Assembly: GCA_031425095.1 (NCBI GenBank)
Contig: JANPIS010000012.1
Span: 1-13,910 of the forward strand
Reading direction: 5' to 3'
DNA: 13,910 bases
Source: JANNXQ01 sp031425095
GTDB taxonomy: Bacteria; Verrucomicrobiota; Verrucomicrobiia; Chthoniobacterales; Chthoniobacteraceae
Shown: piece after piece, positions 1 to 6,859 of the stretch
How positions within the stretch are numbered: the stretch's first letter is position 1
Layout of the letters: every line of letters starts with the position of its first letter
Notes under the pieces: model-generated
The model's database searches: none
Told to the model about the DNA's origin: nothing
What the model saw: only the letters and a program-made list of their open reading frames with translations
Position numbers and translations under genes: made by a program

Positions 1-516
1 GGACGGTGCGACGGAGGCAAAGACGTCGCCGCGCGTGGCCCAGAGCAGGTAGGTGAAGCCGCCGCCGTTCGAGTGCCCGGTGACGTGGATGCGGCGCTCG
101 TCGACGCGGAACTCCGTCTTCAGTCGGGCGAGCACGGCGTCGAAGAGCTTCGGGTCGCGGTCGCCGTGATCTCCCGCGCGGCTCTGCCAGCCGGGCTTCT
201 TGCCCTCGGGGTCGGTGAGGCGTCCGGGGGTATTCACGCCCTGGAGATAGACCGAGATGGCCTCGGGCCATTCGCGATGCATGGCAAAGCTGCGGACGGC
301 ACCCTCCGCCGTGCCACCGTGTCCGTGAAAGGCGAAGACCACGGGCGTCGCGCTGCTCGTGGCATTGGCCGGGGCGTAAACGAGTCCGGTGCGCGCAAGC
401 CCGTCGATCACCAGCTCCCAGCGTTGAAAGCCAGTGGGCAAGGGCGCCGCTTGCGCGCGTGCAAAGCTCGGCAGGAGACAAAGGAGAATCGCGAGGAAGC
501 GAAGTCGGGAGATCAT
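1..516 (-). CDS. Secreted PHB-depolymerase/LpqC-like esterase, 3' part missing
   Basis: Partial gene: 172 codons are inside the window and the frame is still open at base 1. The protein starts MISRLRFLAILLCLLPSFAR with a Sec signal peptide (about residues 1-22, cleavage near ARAQA), so it acts outside the cytoplasm. An alpha/beta-hydrolase core follows: the oxyanion-side motif AFHGHGG (62-68) and the nucleophile elbow GHSNGG with Ser149 as the predicted catalytic serine. The pattern matches the poly(3-hydroxybutyrate) depolymerase / feruloyl-esterase-like family (COG3509 type). The catalytic Asp and His should lie in the missing part. Substrate cannot be told: polyester, acetyl-sugar or feruloyl ester are all possible. 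The start codon is 34 bases after the rnhA stop, so it is probably the last known gene of a CDGSH-rnhA-esterase transcript. The family call is firm, the substrate is not. Confidence 0.8.
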   Translation of the reverse strand, partial: MISRLRFLAILLCLLPSFARAQAAPLPTGFQRWELVIDGLARTGLVYAPANATSSATPVVFAFHGHGGTAEGAVRSFAMHREWPEAISVYLQGVNTPGRLTDPEGKKPGWQSRAGDHGDRDPKLFDAVLARLKTEFRVDERRIHVTGHSNGGGFTYLLWATRGDVFASVAPS

Positions 517-550
517 GAGAGCAGTGCGGTCGAACGGAAAAGCGGTGCGA

Positions 551-1093
551 CTAGACTCCTGGCAACATCATAGGTTGCGGGTTGTCGAGCAGTGCCGCGG
601 CATCCCGGGCGGCAATGAATGCGGCGAGCGCGGCCTTGAGCTCGTGGGCCGGTGTGGACTGCTTGATGCGCGCGATCTCCGCCTGCGCGCGACGGTCGCA
701 CTGCTCGTTAAATTCATGCCCGACATGCCCGCGCAGCCACTGCCACGCGACTCGGTGCGGTGCCGCGCTGGCGTCGAGCCGCCGCCACAGATCCTCATTC
801 TTGACCGCCTGTTTCGTCGAGGTGCGCCAGCCTTTGCGCTTCCAGCCCGCGATCCACTTCGTGATGCCGTCGCGCAGGTAGATCGAGTCGGTGAAAAGCT
901 CGACGACGCACGGCTCCTTGAGCGCTTCGAGCGCTTGAATCGCCGCGAGTAGCTCCATGCGATTGTTCGTCGTCGCGAGCTCTCCGCCGCCGATCTCCCG
1001 CGTCTTTCCACCGTACGTCAGCACGGCCGCCCAGCCCCCGGGACCGGGATTCCCCTCGCAACCGCCGTCGGTGTGGATCGTAACGGTTTTCAT
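551..1093 (-). CDS. rnhA: Ribonuclease HI
   Basis: 180-residue ribonuclease HI, which cuts the RNA strand of RNA-DNA hybrids in the cytoplasm with two metal ions. The protein opens with IHTDGGCEGNPGPGGW, and the four catalytic acids can be placed: Asp9, Glu47 (in NNRMELLAAI), Asp69 (in LFTDS) and Asp133 (in NEQCDRRA). The catalytic loop histidine is His123 in RGHVGHEFNE. The basic handle region (WKRKGWRTS, 84-92) typical of bacterial RNase HI is present. It is about 25 residues longer than the E. coli enzyme; the extra alanine-rich, helical-looking C-terminal tail (about 147-180) has no catalytic motif. The ATG start gives the canonical N-terminus, though no Shine-Dalgarno sequence precedes it. 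It sits 39 bases after the CDGSH gene and 34 bases before the esterase gene, so co-transcription is likely. Confidence 0.96.
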   Translation of the reverse strand: MKTVTIHTDGGCEGNPGPGGWAAVLTYGGKTREIGGGELATTNNRMELLAAIQALEALKEPCVVELFTDSIYLRDGITKWIAGWKRKGWRTSTKQAVKNEDLWRRLDASAAPHRVAWQWLRGHVGHEFNEQCDRRAQAEIARIKQSTPAHELKAALAAFIAARDAAALLDNPQPMMLPGV

Positions 1094-1132
1094 CGCCGCG
1101 GCATGGACGACACGGGCAGCGTGGATGGGACT

Positions 1133-1372
1133 TTAGAGCTTTGAGTGGCTGCCGTCGCAGAGCGCGCCTTTGCTGCTGTGTTTGCAGCCGCAGAAATAAA
1201 CCGTGGCGTCTTTCTCTGCGGTGTAAGGCGTCGGTGCGAAGCCGGTGCCCTTGTGGGTGCCATCGCAGAGCGGCTGGGTTTTGCTCTGTCCACAGGAGCA
1301 CCAGTAGTAGGTTTTGCCTGCGGTGACGGCGACGGGGAAGGGGCCCTTCTGGGCGGTGGTGGGTTCGTTCAT
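1133..1372 (-). CDS. Dual CDGSH iron-sulfur domain protein
   Basis: 79-residue protein made almost wholly of two CDGSH zinc-finger-like motifs, each expected to bind a labile [2Fe-2S] cluster through three Cys and one His. Motif 1 is CSCGQSKTQPLCDGTH, with ligands Cys25, Cys27, Cys36 and His40, a perfect match to the mitoNEET-type consensus. Motif 2 is CGCKHSSKGALCDGSH, with Cys61, Cys63, Cys72 and His76; here the usual Pro before the third Cys is Ala. The small tandem form resembles bacterial and CISD3 (Miner2)-like proteins rather than the membrane-anchored mitoNEET: there is no membrane segment or signal peptide, so it should be cytoplasmic. Probable role is iron-sulfur or electron transfer, or redox sensing; the partner is unknown. 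It is the first gene of the leftward group with rnhA and the esterase. No clear Shine-Dalgarno site is seen. Confidence 0.93.
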   Translation of the reverse strand: MNEPTTAQKGPFPVAVTAGKTYYWCSCGQSKTQPLCDGTHKGTGFAPTPYTAEKDATVYFCGCKHSSKGALCDGSHSKL

Positions 1373-1447
1373 GATCCATGTGCTACTGGAGAGCGCGCGG
1401 ATTGGAAATGACTGATGACGGGAGCGAGAGGAAGGGCTGGAAAATCG

Positions 1448-1488
1448 CGGCCTGCGCCAGGCGGCGGCCGGCCTGTGCGCGCCAGCGG
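1448..1488. repeat. Imperfect GC-rich direct repeat with small hairpin
   Basis: Two imperfect copies lie side by side at 1448-1464 and 1469-1488. Both begin CGGCCTG and both contain GCGCCAG, with three extra bases between these blocks in the second copy. The first copy contains the hairpin GCCTG-CGC-CAGGC (1450-1462, five perfect pairs, three-base loop), and the junction forms the palindrome GGCCGGCC (1466-1473). It lies in the divergent intergenic region, so it could be a protein-binding site or merely GC-rich sequence. No T-run follows, so it is not an intrinsic terminator. Confidence 0.35.
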
Positions 1489-1506
1489 AACCTCAGGGAT
1501 GCGCGA

Positions 1507-1574
1507 AAATTTAGAGATCTAACAATATTTTCCATAACTATTGCACTCCTCTTGCTCTATCAGAATTCGTTACC
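1507..1574 (+). promoter_or_regulatory. AT-rich island, probable promoter region of the glycosylation operon
   Basis: The intergenic stretch 1373-1702 has one clearly AT-rich island at about 1507-1574, in strong contrast with the GC-rich surroundings. It lies upstream of the first gene of the rightward operon and between two divergent units, so it is the best place for promoters. TTGCAC at 1541-1546 could be a -35 box, but no good -10 hexamer stands 16-18 bases downstream (the sequence there is around GAATTC), so no specific promoter is claimed. The rest of 1373-1702 holds the small GC repeat at 1448-1488, the possible leader ORF at 1575-1706 and the ribosome binding site at 1689-1694; I see nothing else in it. 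Confidence 0.35.
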
Positions 1575-1706
1575 ATGAAACCTTCGACTCCAGCCCATCC
1601 AAACGTCGCCCGACGGGAGAAACCTCGCCGCGCTTCCCAGACTACGGTCCCGGTCCCCGCCCACGCGAGTCCCCGGTCACGCCTCACCGGAGGGCGCCAG
1701 CCATGA
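1575..1706 (+). CDS. Possible 43-codon leader ORF overlapping the glycosyltransferase start
   Basis: An ATG at 1575 opens a 43-codon frame (MKPSTPAHPNVARREKPRRA at the start) rich in Pro, Arg and Ala. Its TGA stop at 1704-1706 overlaps the ATG at 1703 of the next gene in an ATGA arrangement. That geometry is the same as the coupled junctions further down the operon. Against it: no Shine-Dalgarno sequence precedes the ATG, only about 60 percent of its codons end in G or C, which looks low beside the neighbouring genes, and the peptide has no domain. It could be a translated leader peptide that couples ribosomes to the glycosyltransferase, or a chance open frame in GC-rich sequence. Confidence 0.22.
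   Translation: MKPSTPAHPNVARREKPRRASQTTVPVPAHASPRSRLTGGRQP
1689..1694 (+). promoter_or_regulatory. Ribosome binding site fixing the GT2-receiver start
   Basis: GGAGGG ends eight bases before the ATG at 1703. It is the best Shine-Dalgarno match seen before any gene in the window. It decides the start of the glycosyltransferase: the same frame stays open back to 1541, but the first 54 codons there encode a Pro/Arg-rich stretch unlike the family, while MNPTLVSFVIPLKDEEESL from 1703 is the usual GT2 N-terminus. Confidence 0.7.
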
Positions 1707-3172
1707 ACCCGACTTTGGTTAGTTTCGTGATCCCGCTGAAGGACGAAGAGGAAAGTCTGCGCGAACTCTTCGCCCGCATCTCCGCCGAGATGCACACGCT
1801 CGTGCTCGAATACGAAGTGATCTTCGTGGATGACGGCAGCACCGATGGGAGCTGGCAGGTGATCCAAGAACTGGCGGCGCAGAATCCTGGCGTGATCACC
1901 GCATGCCGCTTCCGCCGCAACTCCGGAAAGGCGCAGGCGCTCGCCGCCGGCTTTCAGGCCGCCCGCGGCGATGTCGTCTTCACCCTCGATGCCGATCTTC
2001 AAGATGACCCAAAAGAAATCCCGCGATTCCTCGCGAAGCTGAGCGAAGGCTTCGACATCGTCAGCGGCTGGAAGCGCAAGCGCCACGATCCATGGCATAA
2101 GGTGCTGCCGAGCCGCGTCTTTAACAAGATGCTCAGCACGCTCGTCGGCGTGGACCTGCATGATCACAACTGCGGCTTCAAGTGCTACCGCGGCGAGGTG
2201 GTGAAGAACGTGACGCTCTACGGCGAGATGCACCGAATGATCCCGTCGCTCGCGAGCATCAAAGGCTACCGCTCGACCGAGATCGAAGTGGAGCATCACG
2301 CCCGCGTCCACGGCGTGAGCAAGTATGGCGTGAAGCGCTTCCTGCGAGGCTTCATGGACATGCAGACGGTCTATTTCCTGAAGAACTTCCGCGAGCGTCC
2401 GCTGCACTTCATGGGCGGACTGGCGATGGCGCTGCTCATCGCGGGCGCACTGCTCGAAGTCGCGTCAATGTTGCCGCTCTTCGGCGAGAATTTTGCGCAG
2501 CGGCTCTCCGGTCTCGCGCAGATCATCCTCGCGTGTCCGATCCCGCTCGCGGCGCTCGGTTTTGTCGCGGAGTTGCTCGTGCATGGGCTCGAGGAAAAAG
2601 GCCGCAGGGCGACGATCGCCGAGGTCATTCCCGGACGCAGTTCGCTGGGTGGCAGCAGTCCGATGAGCGCGCTCGCTGGCTCCGGCCTCCGCGTGCTCCC
2701 GGCACCCGCCGCTACGTCAGTGGCACCGAGCGGCGGCCCGCAGGTCCTGGTCGTCGATGACGATCCGGAACTGCGCGGGACCGTACGCCTCATCCTCGAA
2801 AGCGCGGGCTTCACCGTCGATGAAGCGTCGGACACCTTCAGTGCGCTCTCCGCGGTGAAGGAATCCACCGCCGTGGTCCTGCTCGATATGAACCTTCCGA
2901 GCCAGCGCGAGGGGATCACCTGCCTGAAGCGGCTGCGCAAGCGCGACGCCGATCTCAAGATCGTGATGGTCTCCGGCCAGCAGGAAATCCAGACCGCCGT
3001 CGAGACGATGAAAATGGGCGCGTGCGACTACGTCGTGAAGCCGTTCGATTCCGCCCGGCTCATCCGCTCGGTGAAGCGCGCCGTCGAGCTGCGCCGGATC
3101 ACCGAAGGCGACTTCGAGATCGAGGCGATGCCCGAGGCCGCGACGGTGAAGATTGCCAGTGGTGTCCGCTGA
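1703..3172 (+). CDS. GtrB/DPM-like glycosyltransferase 2 fused to a response-regulator receiver domain
   Basis: 489 residues in one uninterrupted frame. Residues 1 to about 235 form a GT2 (GT-A) domain of the dolichol/undecaprenyl-phosphate sugar transferase type: FVIPLKDEEESL near the start, VDDGSTDGSW with Asp43-Asp44, and the metal-binding LDADLQDD with Asp96 and Asp98. Two membrane helices follow (about 237-257 and 268-293) after ERPLHFMGG, as in GtrB-like enzymes. A linker of about 50 residues leads to a full receiver domain (about 347-465) with all the expected residues: acidic pair Asp352-Asp353, phospho-acceptor Asp395 (VVLLDMNLP), switch Ser424 (VMVSGQ) and Lys446 (VVKPFD). With two membrane helices both soluble domains would lie in the cytoplasm, so phosphorylation of the receiver could control sugar transfer to polyprenyl phosphate. 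There is no output DNA-binding domain and no histidine kinase gene in the window. The donor sugar cannot be deduced. The start is set by GGAGGG at 1689. Confidence 0.9.
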   Translation: MNPTLVSFVIPLKDEEESLRELFARISAEMHTLVLEYEVIFVDDGSTDGSWQVIQELAAQNPGVITACRFRRNSGKAQALAAGFQAARGDVVFTLDADLQDDPKEIPRFLAKLSEGFDIVSGWKRKRHDPWHKVLPSRVFNKMLSTLVGVDLHDHNCGFKCYRGEVVKNVTLYGEMHRMIPSLASIKGYRSTEIEVEHHARVHGVSKYGVKRFLRGFMDMQTVYFLKNFRERPLHFMGGLAMALLIAGALLEVASMLPLFGENFAQRLSGLAQIILACPIPLAALGFVAELLVHGLEEKGRRATIAEVIPGRSSLGGSSPMSALAGSGLRVLPAPAATSVAPSGGPQVLVVDDDPELRGTVRLILESAGFTVDEASDTFSALSAVKESTAVVLLDMNLPSQREGITCLKRLRKRDADLKIVMVSGQQEIQTAVETMKMGACDYVVKPFDSARLIRSVKRAVELRRITEGDFEIEAMPEAATVKIASGVR

Positions 3173-4437
3173 TGAACTCCCCAGAAACCACCGCCCGCCG
3201 ACCGCTGAGCATCGCCGTCCTCGGTTCCACTTATGCGCGTTCGGAGAGCGACTCGCAGGTGCCGTGGCTGCGCGAGTCTGTGAACCGACTCGCCGCGCTG
3301 GGGCATCGCATGACCGTCGTCGTGCCGTCCTTTGAAGGCCTGAAGAATCACTTCATCGACGGTGTGGAAGTGCTGCGCTTTCGCTATGCGCCCCGGCGTT
3401 TCGAGCATCTCACGCACGACGAAGGCGCGCCGAACAAGCTGCGCAACCCCCTCTACCAATTCCTCGCCGCACCTTACATCGGGATGGGCGCGCTGGCTGC
3501 GACGCATTGGGCGCGGCAGCGGAAGTTCGATGTCATCCACTGCCACTGGCCATTTCCCCACGGTCTCATGGCGCTGCCGGCGGCGCGTTTATCCGGGGCG
3601 AAGGTGGTCTCGATGTGCCACGGCGCTGAGCTCGCGATGAGCCGCCGCAAGCCGTGGGTGCGCCGCATTCTCAGGCAGTGCCTGCTGAAGTCCGACGTGC
3701 TCGCGTGCAACAGCTCACACACCCAGAGCGAGATCGAGCGCCTCTGCGGACGGCAGGCGAAGGTGATCCCCTACGGCGCGACCTTGCGCGACACGGACCC
3801 GGCTCCCGAGCCAAAGGCCGCCAGCGATACCACGACGATCCTTTTCACCGGCCGCCACATTCAGCGCAAAGGCATGCCGTATCTCCTGCGCGCACTGCCT
3901 GCGATTTTGCAGCGGCGCAAAGTGAAGCTCCTCATCACCGGTGATGGCGATCGACGCCGGGAGTGGGAAACACTGGCGCGCGAGCTGCACCTCGGCGACG
4001 CCGTGCAATTCCTCGGGATCGTGAGCAATGAAGAACTCGGACGCCTCTACCGCTCCTGCGACGTGTACGTGCTGCCGGCGATCTTCGACGATCGCGGCGA
4101 TACGGAAGGTCTTGGCGTGGTGCTGATCGAAGCTTTGCAGAATGCACGCGCGGTCGTCGCTTCCGCAGTCGGTGGCATCGTGGATGTGATCAAACACGAG
4201 AAGACGGGCCTGCTCGTGCCAGAGAAAAATCCGCAGGCCATCGCCGACGCGATCCTGCGCCTGCTCGACGACCCCGTGCTCGCGCAACGCCTCGGCCAGA
4301 CGGGCCGCGAAGAAGCCGAGTGGCAGTTCGACTGGGACCGCATCACGCGCGAGACCGAGAACCTCTACGTCCGTGCCCTCGGTACCCCGCCGGAGGTGAA
4401 GCATTTCGAGCACGTCGCCACGCCGTCGGCGGCATGA
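3172..4437 (+). CDS. GT4-family (group 1) glycosyltransferase
   Basis: 421-residue retaining GT-B glycosyltransferase of the GT4 family, expected to use a nucleotide sugar at the cytoplasmic face to extend a glycan or lipid-linked acceptor. Visible family marks: an N-terminal Rossmann half starting SIAVLGSTYARSESDSQVPW, FDVIHCHWPFPHG (119-131), CHGAEL (149-154), the interdomain stretch ILFTGRHIQRKGMPYLLRAL (223-242), VKLLITGDGD (251-260), and the donor-binding E-x7-E motif with Glu312 and Glu320 in TEGLGVVLIEAL, followed by VGGIVDVI. No signal peptide or membrane helix. The ATG at 3172 shares one base with the stop of the preceding gene (TGATG) and no Shine-Dalgarno is seen, so translation is probably coupled. 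The frame is open for 50 codons upstream, but that part is antisense-like read-through of the receiver domain and not family sequence. Sugar and acceptor are unknown. Confidence 0.93.
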   Translation: MNSPETTARRPLSIAVLGSTYARSESDSQVPWLRESVNRLAALGHRMTVVVPSFEGLKNHFIDGVEVLRFRYAPRRFEHLTHDEGAPNKLRNPLYQFLAAPYIGMGALAATHWARQRKFDVIHCHWPFPHGLMALPAARLSGAKVVSMCHGAELAMSRRKPWVRRILRQCLLKSDVLACNSSHTQSEIERLCGRQAKVIPYGATLRDTDPAPEPKAASDTTTILFTGRHIQRKGMPYLLRALPAILQRRKVKLLITGDGDRRREWETLARELHLGDAVQFLGIVSNEELGRLYRSCDVYVLPAIFDDRGDTEGLGVVLIEALQNARAVVASAVGGIVDVIKHEKTGLLVPEKNPQAIADAILRLLDDPVLAQRLGQTGREEAEWQFDWDRITRETENLYVRALGTPPEVKHFEHVATPSAA

Positions 4438-5459
4438 CTACGCCGTCTGCCGTGCAGAGCCGTATCGCCCGGTGGAAGCCGTGGCTCATCGCTTTGCTCG
4501 TGGTTGCGATTGGCGCCTCGATCTACGCAGCACTCCGGCACGCTGGCGTCGAAGTCCGCGATCGCGTTGCACATGCGCGGCTGGATTTCCTCCTGCTCGC
4601 GATCGGCATCTGCATCCTCTACCGCATCGTCAATTCGACCGGCTGGGTCTTCGTCCTCCGCGCGCTCGGCTATCCGATGCCGGTCGCCCGCGGCGCTCGG
4701 ATCTGGATCATGGCCGAGACCATGCGCTGGTTGCCCGGCAGTGTGTGGGGATTTTGCTCCCGCGTTTATCAGGCGGGAAAAGCGGGCGCCTCTCCTGCGG
4801 TCGCGGCTGCGAGCCTGCCGCTGGAGCTGCTGCTCACCATCGCCGCGTGGGGTATCACTGCGGCGACGGCGGTCTTCGCGTCGGGGCTCGCCTTTAACTG
4901 GTTCGCTCTCGCCAGCCCGCGCGCAATCTTTCTCATCGTCGGACTTCTCCTGACGATCGGCGCAGTCGCCGCGCTCGCACTTCTGCGGCTCCCGCGCCAT
5001 CGGCTCCCGACGAAAATCGCCGGCCTGTTCGAGCAACTTCAGGCGCTTGCCAAAATGCGGCCTCGGATCGCGCCGCTCGCATTCACCCTGCTCCTCTACA
5101 CCGGCCTCTGCGCTCTGAACGGCCTCGCCTTTTTCTTCGTCCTCCGCTCGCTCACGGACGCCCCGATCAGCGTCGCTGCCGCCATCGGTGCCAACGCCTG
5201 CGGCTGGCTGGCGGGCTTCTTTGCCATCGGCGTCCCGGGCGGCATCGGCGTCCGCGAGGCGAGTTCGGCCGCTGTGCTCTCCGCCGTCGTCCCGGTGGAA
5301 ACCGTGGTCGCCGCGGCCCTGCTCTGGCGGGTCGTGCTGATCGCGGATGAACTTTGCTGCCTCGGCGTGCTTCTGGCTCCTGCTTTGTGGAAACGCATCG
5401 CCGAGCGCCCGGGACCTGCTTCTGCACTGGTCGCGGACCTCCGTGGTCCGCAGCCATGA
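4434..5459 (+). CDS. LPG-synthase-TM / UPF0104 family multi-spanning membrane protein
   Basis: 341-residue inner-membrane protein with about eight hydrophobic helices (roughly 16-35, 50-72, 123-150, 163-184, 213-238, 246-267, 280-300, 303-320). It carries the two marks of the lysylphosphatidylglycerol-synthase transmembrane family (UPF0104, as in the MprF flippase half and AglD-like proteins): RWLPGSVWGFCSR at 98-110 and FFAIGVPGGIGVREA at 262-276. The soluble aminoacyl-transferase domain of MprF is absent, so it should not make lysyl-PG. Members of this family often stand next to GT2/GT4 genes; transport or flipping of a lipid or lipid-linked sugar is a reasonable guess but unproven. ATG at 4434 overlaps the previous stop by four bases (ATGA). 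Its last codons form the hairpin in front of the next gene. Confidence 0.88.
   Translation: MTTPSAVQSRIARWKPWLIALLVVAIGASIYAALRHAGVEVRDRVAHARLDFLLLAIGICILYRIVNSTGWVFVLRALGYPMPVARGARIWIMAETMRWLPGSVWGFCSRVYQAGKAGASPAVAAASLPLELLLTIAAWGITAATAVFASGLAFNWFALASPRAIFLIVGLLLTIGAVAALALLRLPRHRLPTKIAGLFEQLQALAKMRPRIAPLAFTLLLYTGLCALNGLAFFFVLRSLTDAPISVAAAIGANACGWLAGFFAIGVPGGIGVREASSAAVLSAVVPVETVVAAALLWRVVLIADELCCLGVLLAPALWKRIAERPGPASALVADLRGPQP
5433..5451 (+). promoter_or_regulatory. Seven-pair hairpin just before the HlyD start codon
   Basis: GCGGACC (5433-5439), loop TCCGT, GGTCCGC (5445-5451): a perfect seven-pair GC-rich stem in the last codons of the UPF0104 gene, ending four bases before the ATG at 5456. 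In mRNA it would cover the ribosome-binding position of the HlyD-type gene, which has no visible Shine-Dalgarno sequence. A ribosome finishing the upstream gene would melt it, so the arrangement fits strict translational coupling. It is not a terminator: no T-run follows. Confidence 0.5.
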
Positions 5460-6853
5460 CCGTGCCCAAACTTACCCGGCCCAACCTCGCCATCCTTGCC
5501 CTCGTCGGCGCCACCGCCCTGGTGTCGCTCTTCCTGGTCGTAAAAGTCATCGCGCCTGCCTACACGCAGCCGGCGAATGGCAGTTATCCGTCCCGCTTTG
5601 GCTACCTCGCGGTGAAGCGCCGCGCCGGCACCCCTTTCACCGTCCAGACGGCGATCGTCGGCGAACGCGCCATGATCGAAGCGCAACTAGGCGAAGGTCG
5701 AATGGCCGCGGAGCCCGTGCGCGTGCCGCTAATCCCGGTGGGAAAAATCGCGGAGGTCCACGTCCGCGAAGGCGACATCGTGAAGGAAGGTCAGCTTCTC
5801 GCCACGATCGATCCGAGCGTCGCGAAGTTTCGGCTGGAGACCGCGAAGCTGGAGCTTTCCGCTGCCGAAGCCGAGGTCGAGCGGGTGAAGCTCGGCTCCT
5901 CCTACGAGCTCTCGCTCGAACGCCCGAAACGCGAGAGCATCAACCTCACCGCGATCCAAAAGCAGGCCGCGCTCTGGCGCGAAAAAGCCGCCTCGACGAA
6001 ACGCCTCTTCGAGCAGGGCATCATCTCGCGCACACAATTTCAGGAGGTGCAGATCCAGGTCGCTGAAGCAGAGAAGGAACTTCAGACGAGCGAACTCGGC
6101 GTGAGCGTTTCATCGGCCGGTATCGTGCATAGCGCGCTGATCGCGGAGAGCATCGCGAAGGAGAAGAAGTTCACTGTGGAGCAGCGCACGCGGGAGTTGG
6201 CCGAGTGCGAGATCCGCGCGCCCGCGAGTGGAGTGATCGAGCGCGTGTTCATTCATCCCGGCGAGTACAATCAGTTGCCGGGCGAAGCGGCGTTCGTGAT
6301 TGCGTCCGGGCTGTGGTTTGAGGCGCGGCTCGATCAGATGGCGATTCACAAAGTGAAGGCCGGCGACACCGCGACGGTGCAACTCGAAGCGATGCCCGGT
6401 CGTCCGCTTACCGGCAAAGTCACCGCCGTCGTTCCGATCGTGACCTATCATCCCGGCGGTCCCGAAACCAGCCGACCCGTCCGCCCGATGGGCACCGGCG
6501 CCCCCGAATGGCCGACGACCTTCTCGGCGCGCATCGAGTTTTCAGATGTCGATCGGGCGCAGCTCGTGCCGGGTCTCACGGGTTTTGCGCGGATCGAGGC
6601 GAGCCGCGACGTGCTCGCCGTGCCGCAGTCTGCGTTGAGTTCCGTCACCGCGAGTTCCGGCATCGTGCACGTGCTCGAGAGCGATGGTGCGCGTGCGGTG
6701 CGCCGCGTGAGCACCGGCGGCGTGCGCGAAGGCTGGGTGGAAATCACTGACGGCCTGCTCGCCGGGGACAAGATCATCACCGCGGGCCACGACGATCTGG
6801 AGCCCGGCGATCTTGTCCTCGAACTCGGCGCAACCGCAGTCACTTCCCGATAG
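5456..6853 (+). CDS. HlyD/RND-type periplasmic adaptor (membrane fusion protein)
   Basis: 465-residue membrane fusion protein. One N-terminal helix (about 11-33) anchors it in the inner membrane with the rest in the periplasm. Domains in order: first lipoyl half with VGKIAEVHVREGDIVKEGQL (95-114), a long alpha-helical hairpin (about 121-251, rich in Glu/Lys/Ala and containing RLFEQGIISRTQFQE), second lipoyl half CEIRAPASGVIERVFIHPGE (251-270), beta-barrel (about 285-383) and a membrane-proximal domain (about 384-456, with the typical LAVPQSAL). Such adaptors link an inner-membrane RND, ABC or MFS pump to an outer-membrane channel. No pump or TolC-like gene lies beside it; it is flanked by glycosylation-type membrane proteins. 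ATG at 5456 overlaps the previous stop (ATGA) and follows a stable hairpin. Role in exporting or guiding a glycan is inferred from context only. Confidence 0.9.
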   Translation: MTVPKLTRPNLAILALVGATALVSLFLVVKVIAPAYTQPANGSYPSRFGYLAVKRRAGTPFTVQTAIVGERAMIEAQLGEGRMAAEPVRVPLIPVGKIAEVHVREGDIVKEGQLLATIDPSVAKFRLETAKLELSAAEAEVERVKLGSSYELSLERPKRESINLTAIQKQAALWREKAASTKRLFEQGIISRTQFQEVQIQVAEAEKELQTSELGVSVSSAGIVHSALIAESIAKEKKFTVEQRTRELAECEIRAPASGVIERVFIHPGEYNQLPGEAAFVIASGLWFEARLDQMAIHKVKAGDTATVQLEAMPGRPLTGKVTAVVPIVTYHPGGPETSRPVRPMGTGAPEWPTTFSARIEFSDVDRAQLVPGLTGFARIEASRDVLAVPQSALSSVTASSGIVHVLESDGARAVRRVSTGGVREGWVEITDGLLAGDKIITAGHDDLEPGDLVLELGATAVTSR

Positions 6854-6859
6854 CGGATC

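Noticed and set aside
1541..1702. 54-codon N-terminal extension of the GT2-receiver protein from a TTG at 1541
   Set aside because: The extension is Pro/Arg-rich and unlike the family, and a good GGAGGG site stands eight bases before the ATG at 1703.
1538..2407. 289-codon minus-strand open frame opposite the GT2 domain
   Set aside because: It is an antisense shadow of a clear GT2 domain; it has no recognisable domain and arises from GC-rich codon use.
1703..3172. Glycosyltransferase and receiver domain being two genes joined by error
   Set aside because: The frame is continuous with a plausible linker, there is no ribosome binding site or start at the junction, and the following gene overlaps the stop normally. 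A sequencing error cannot be wholly excluded without reads.
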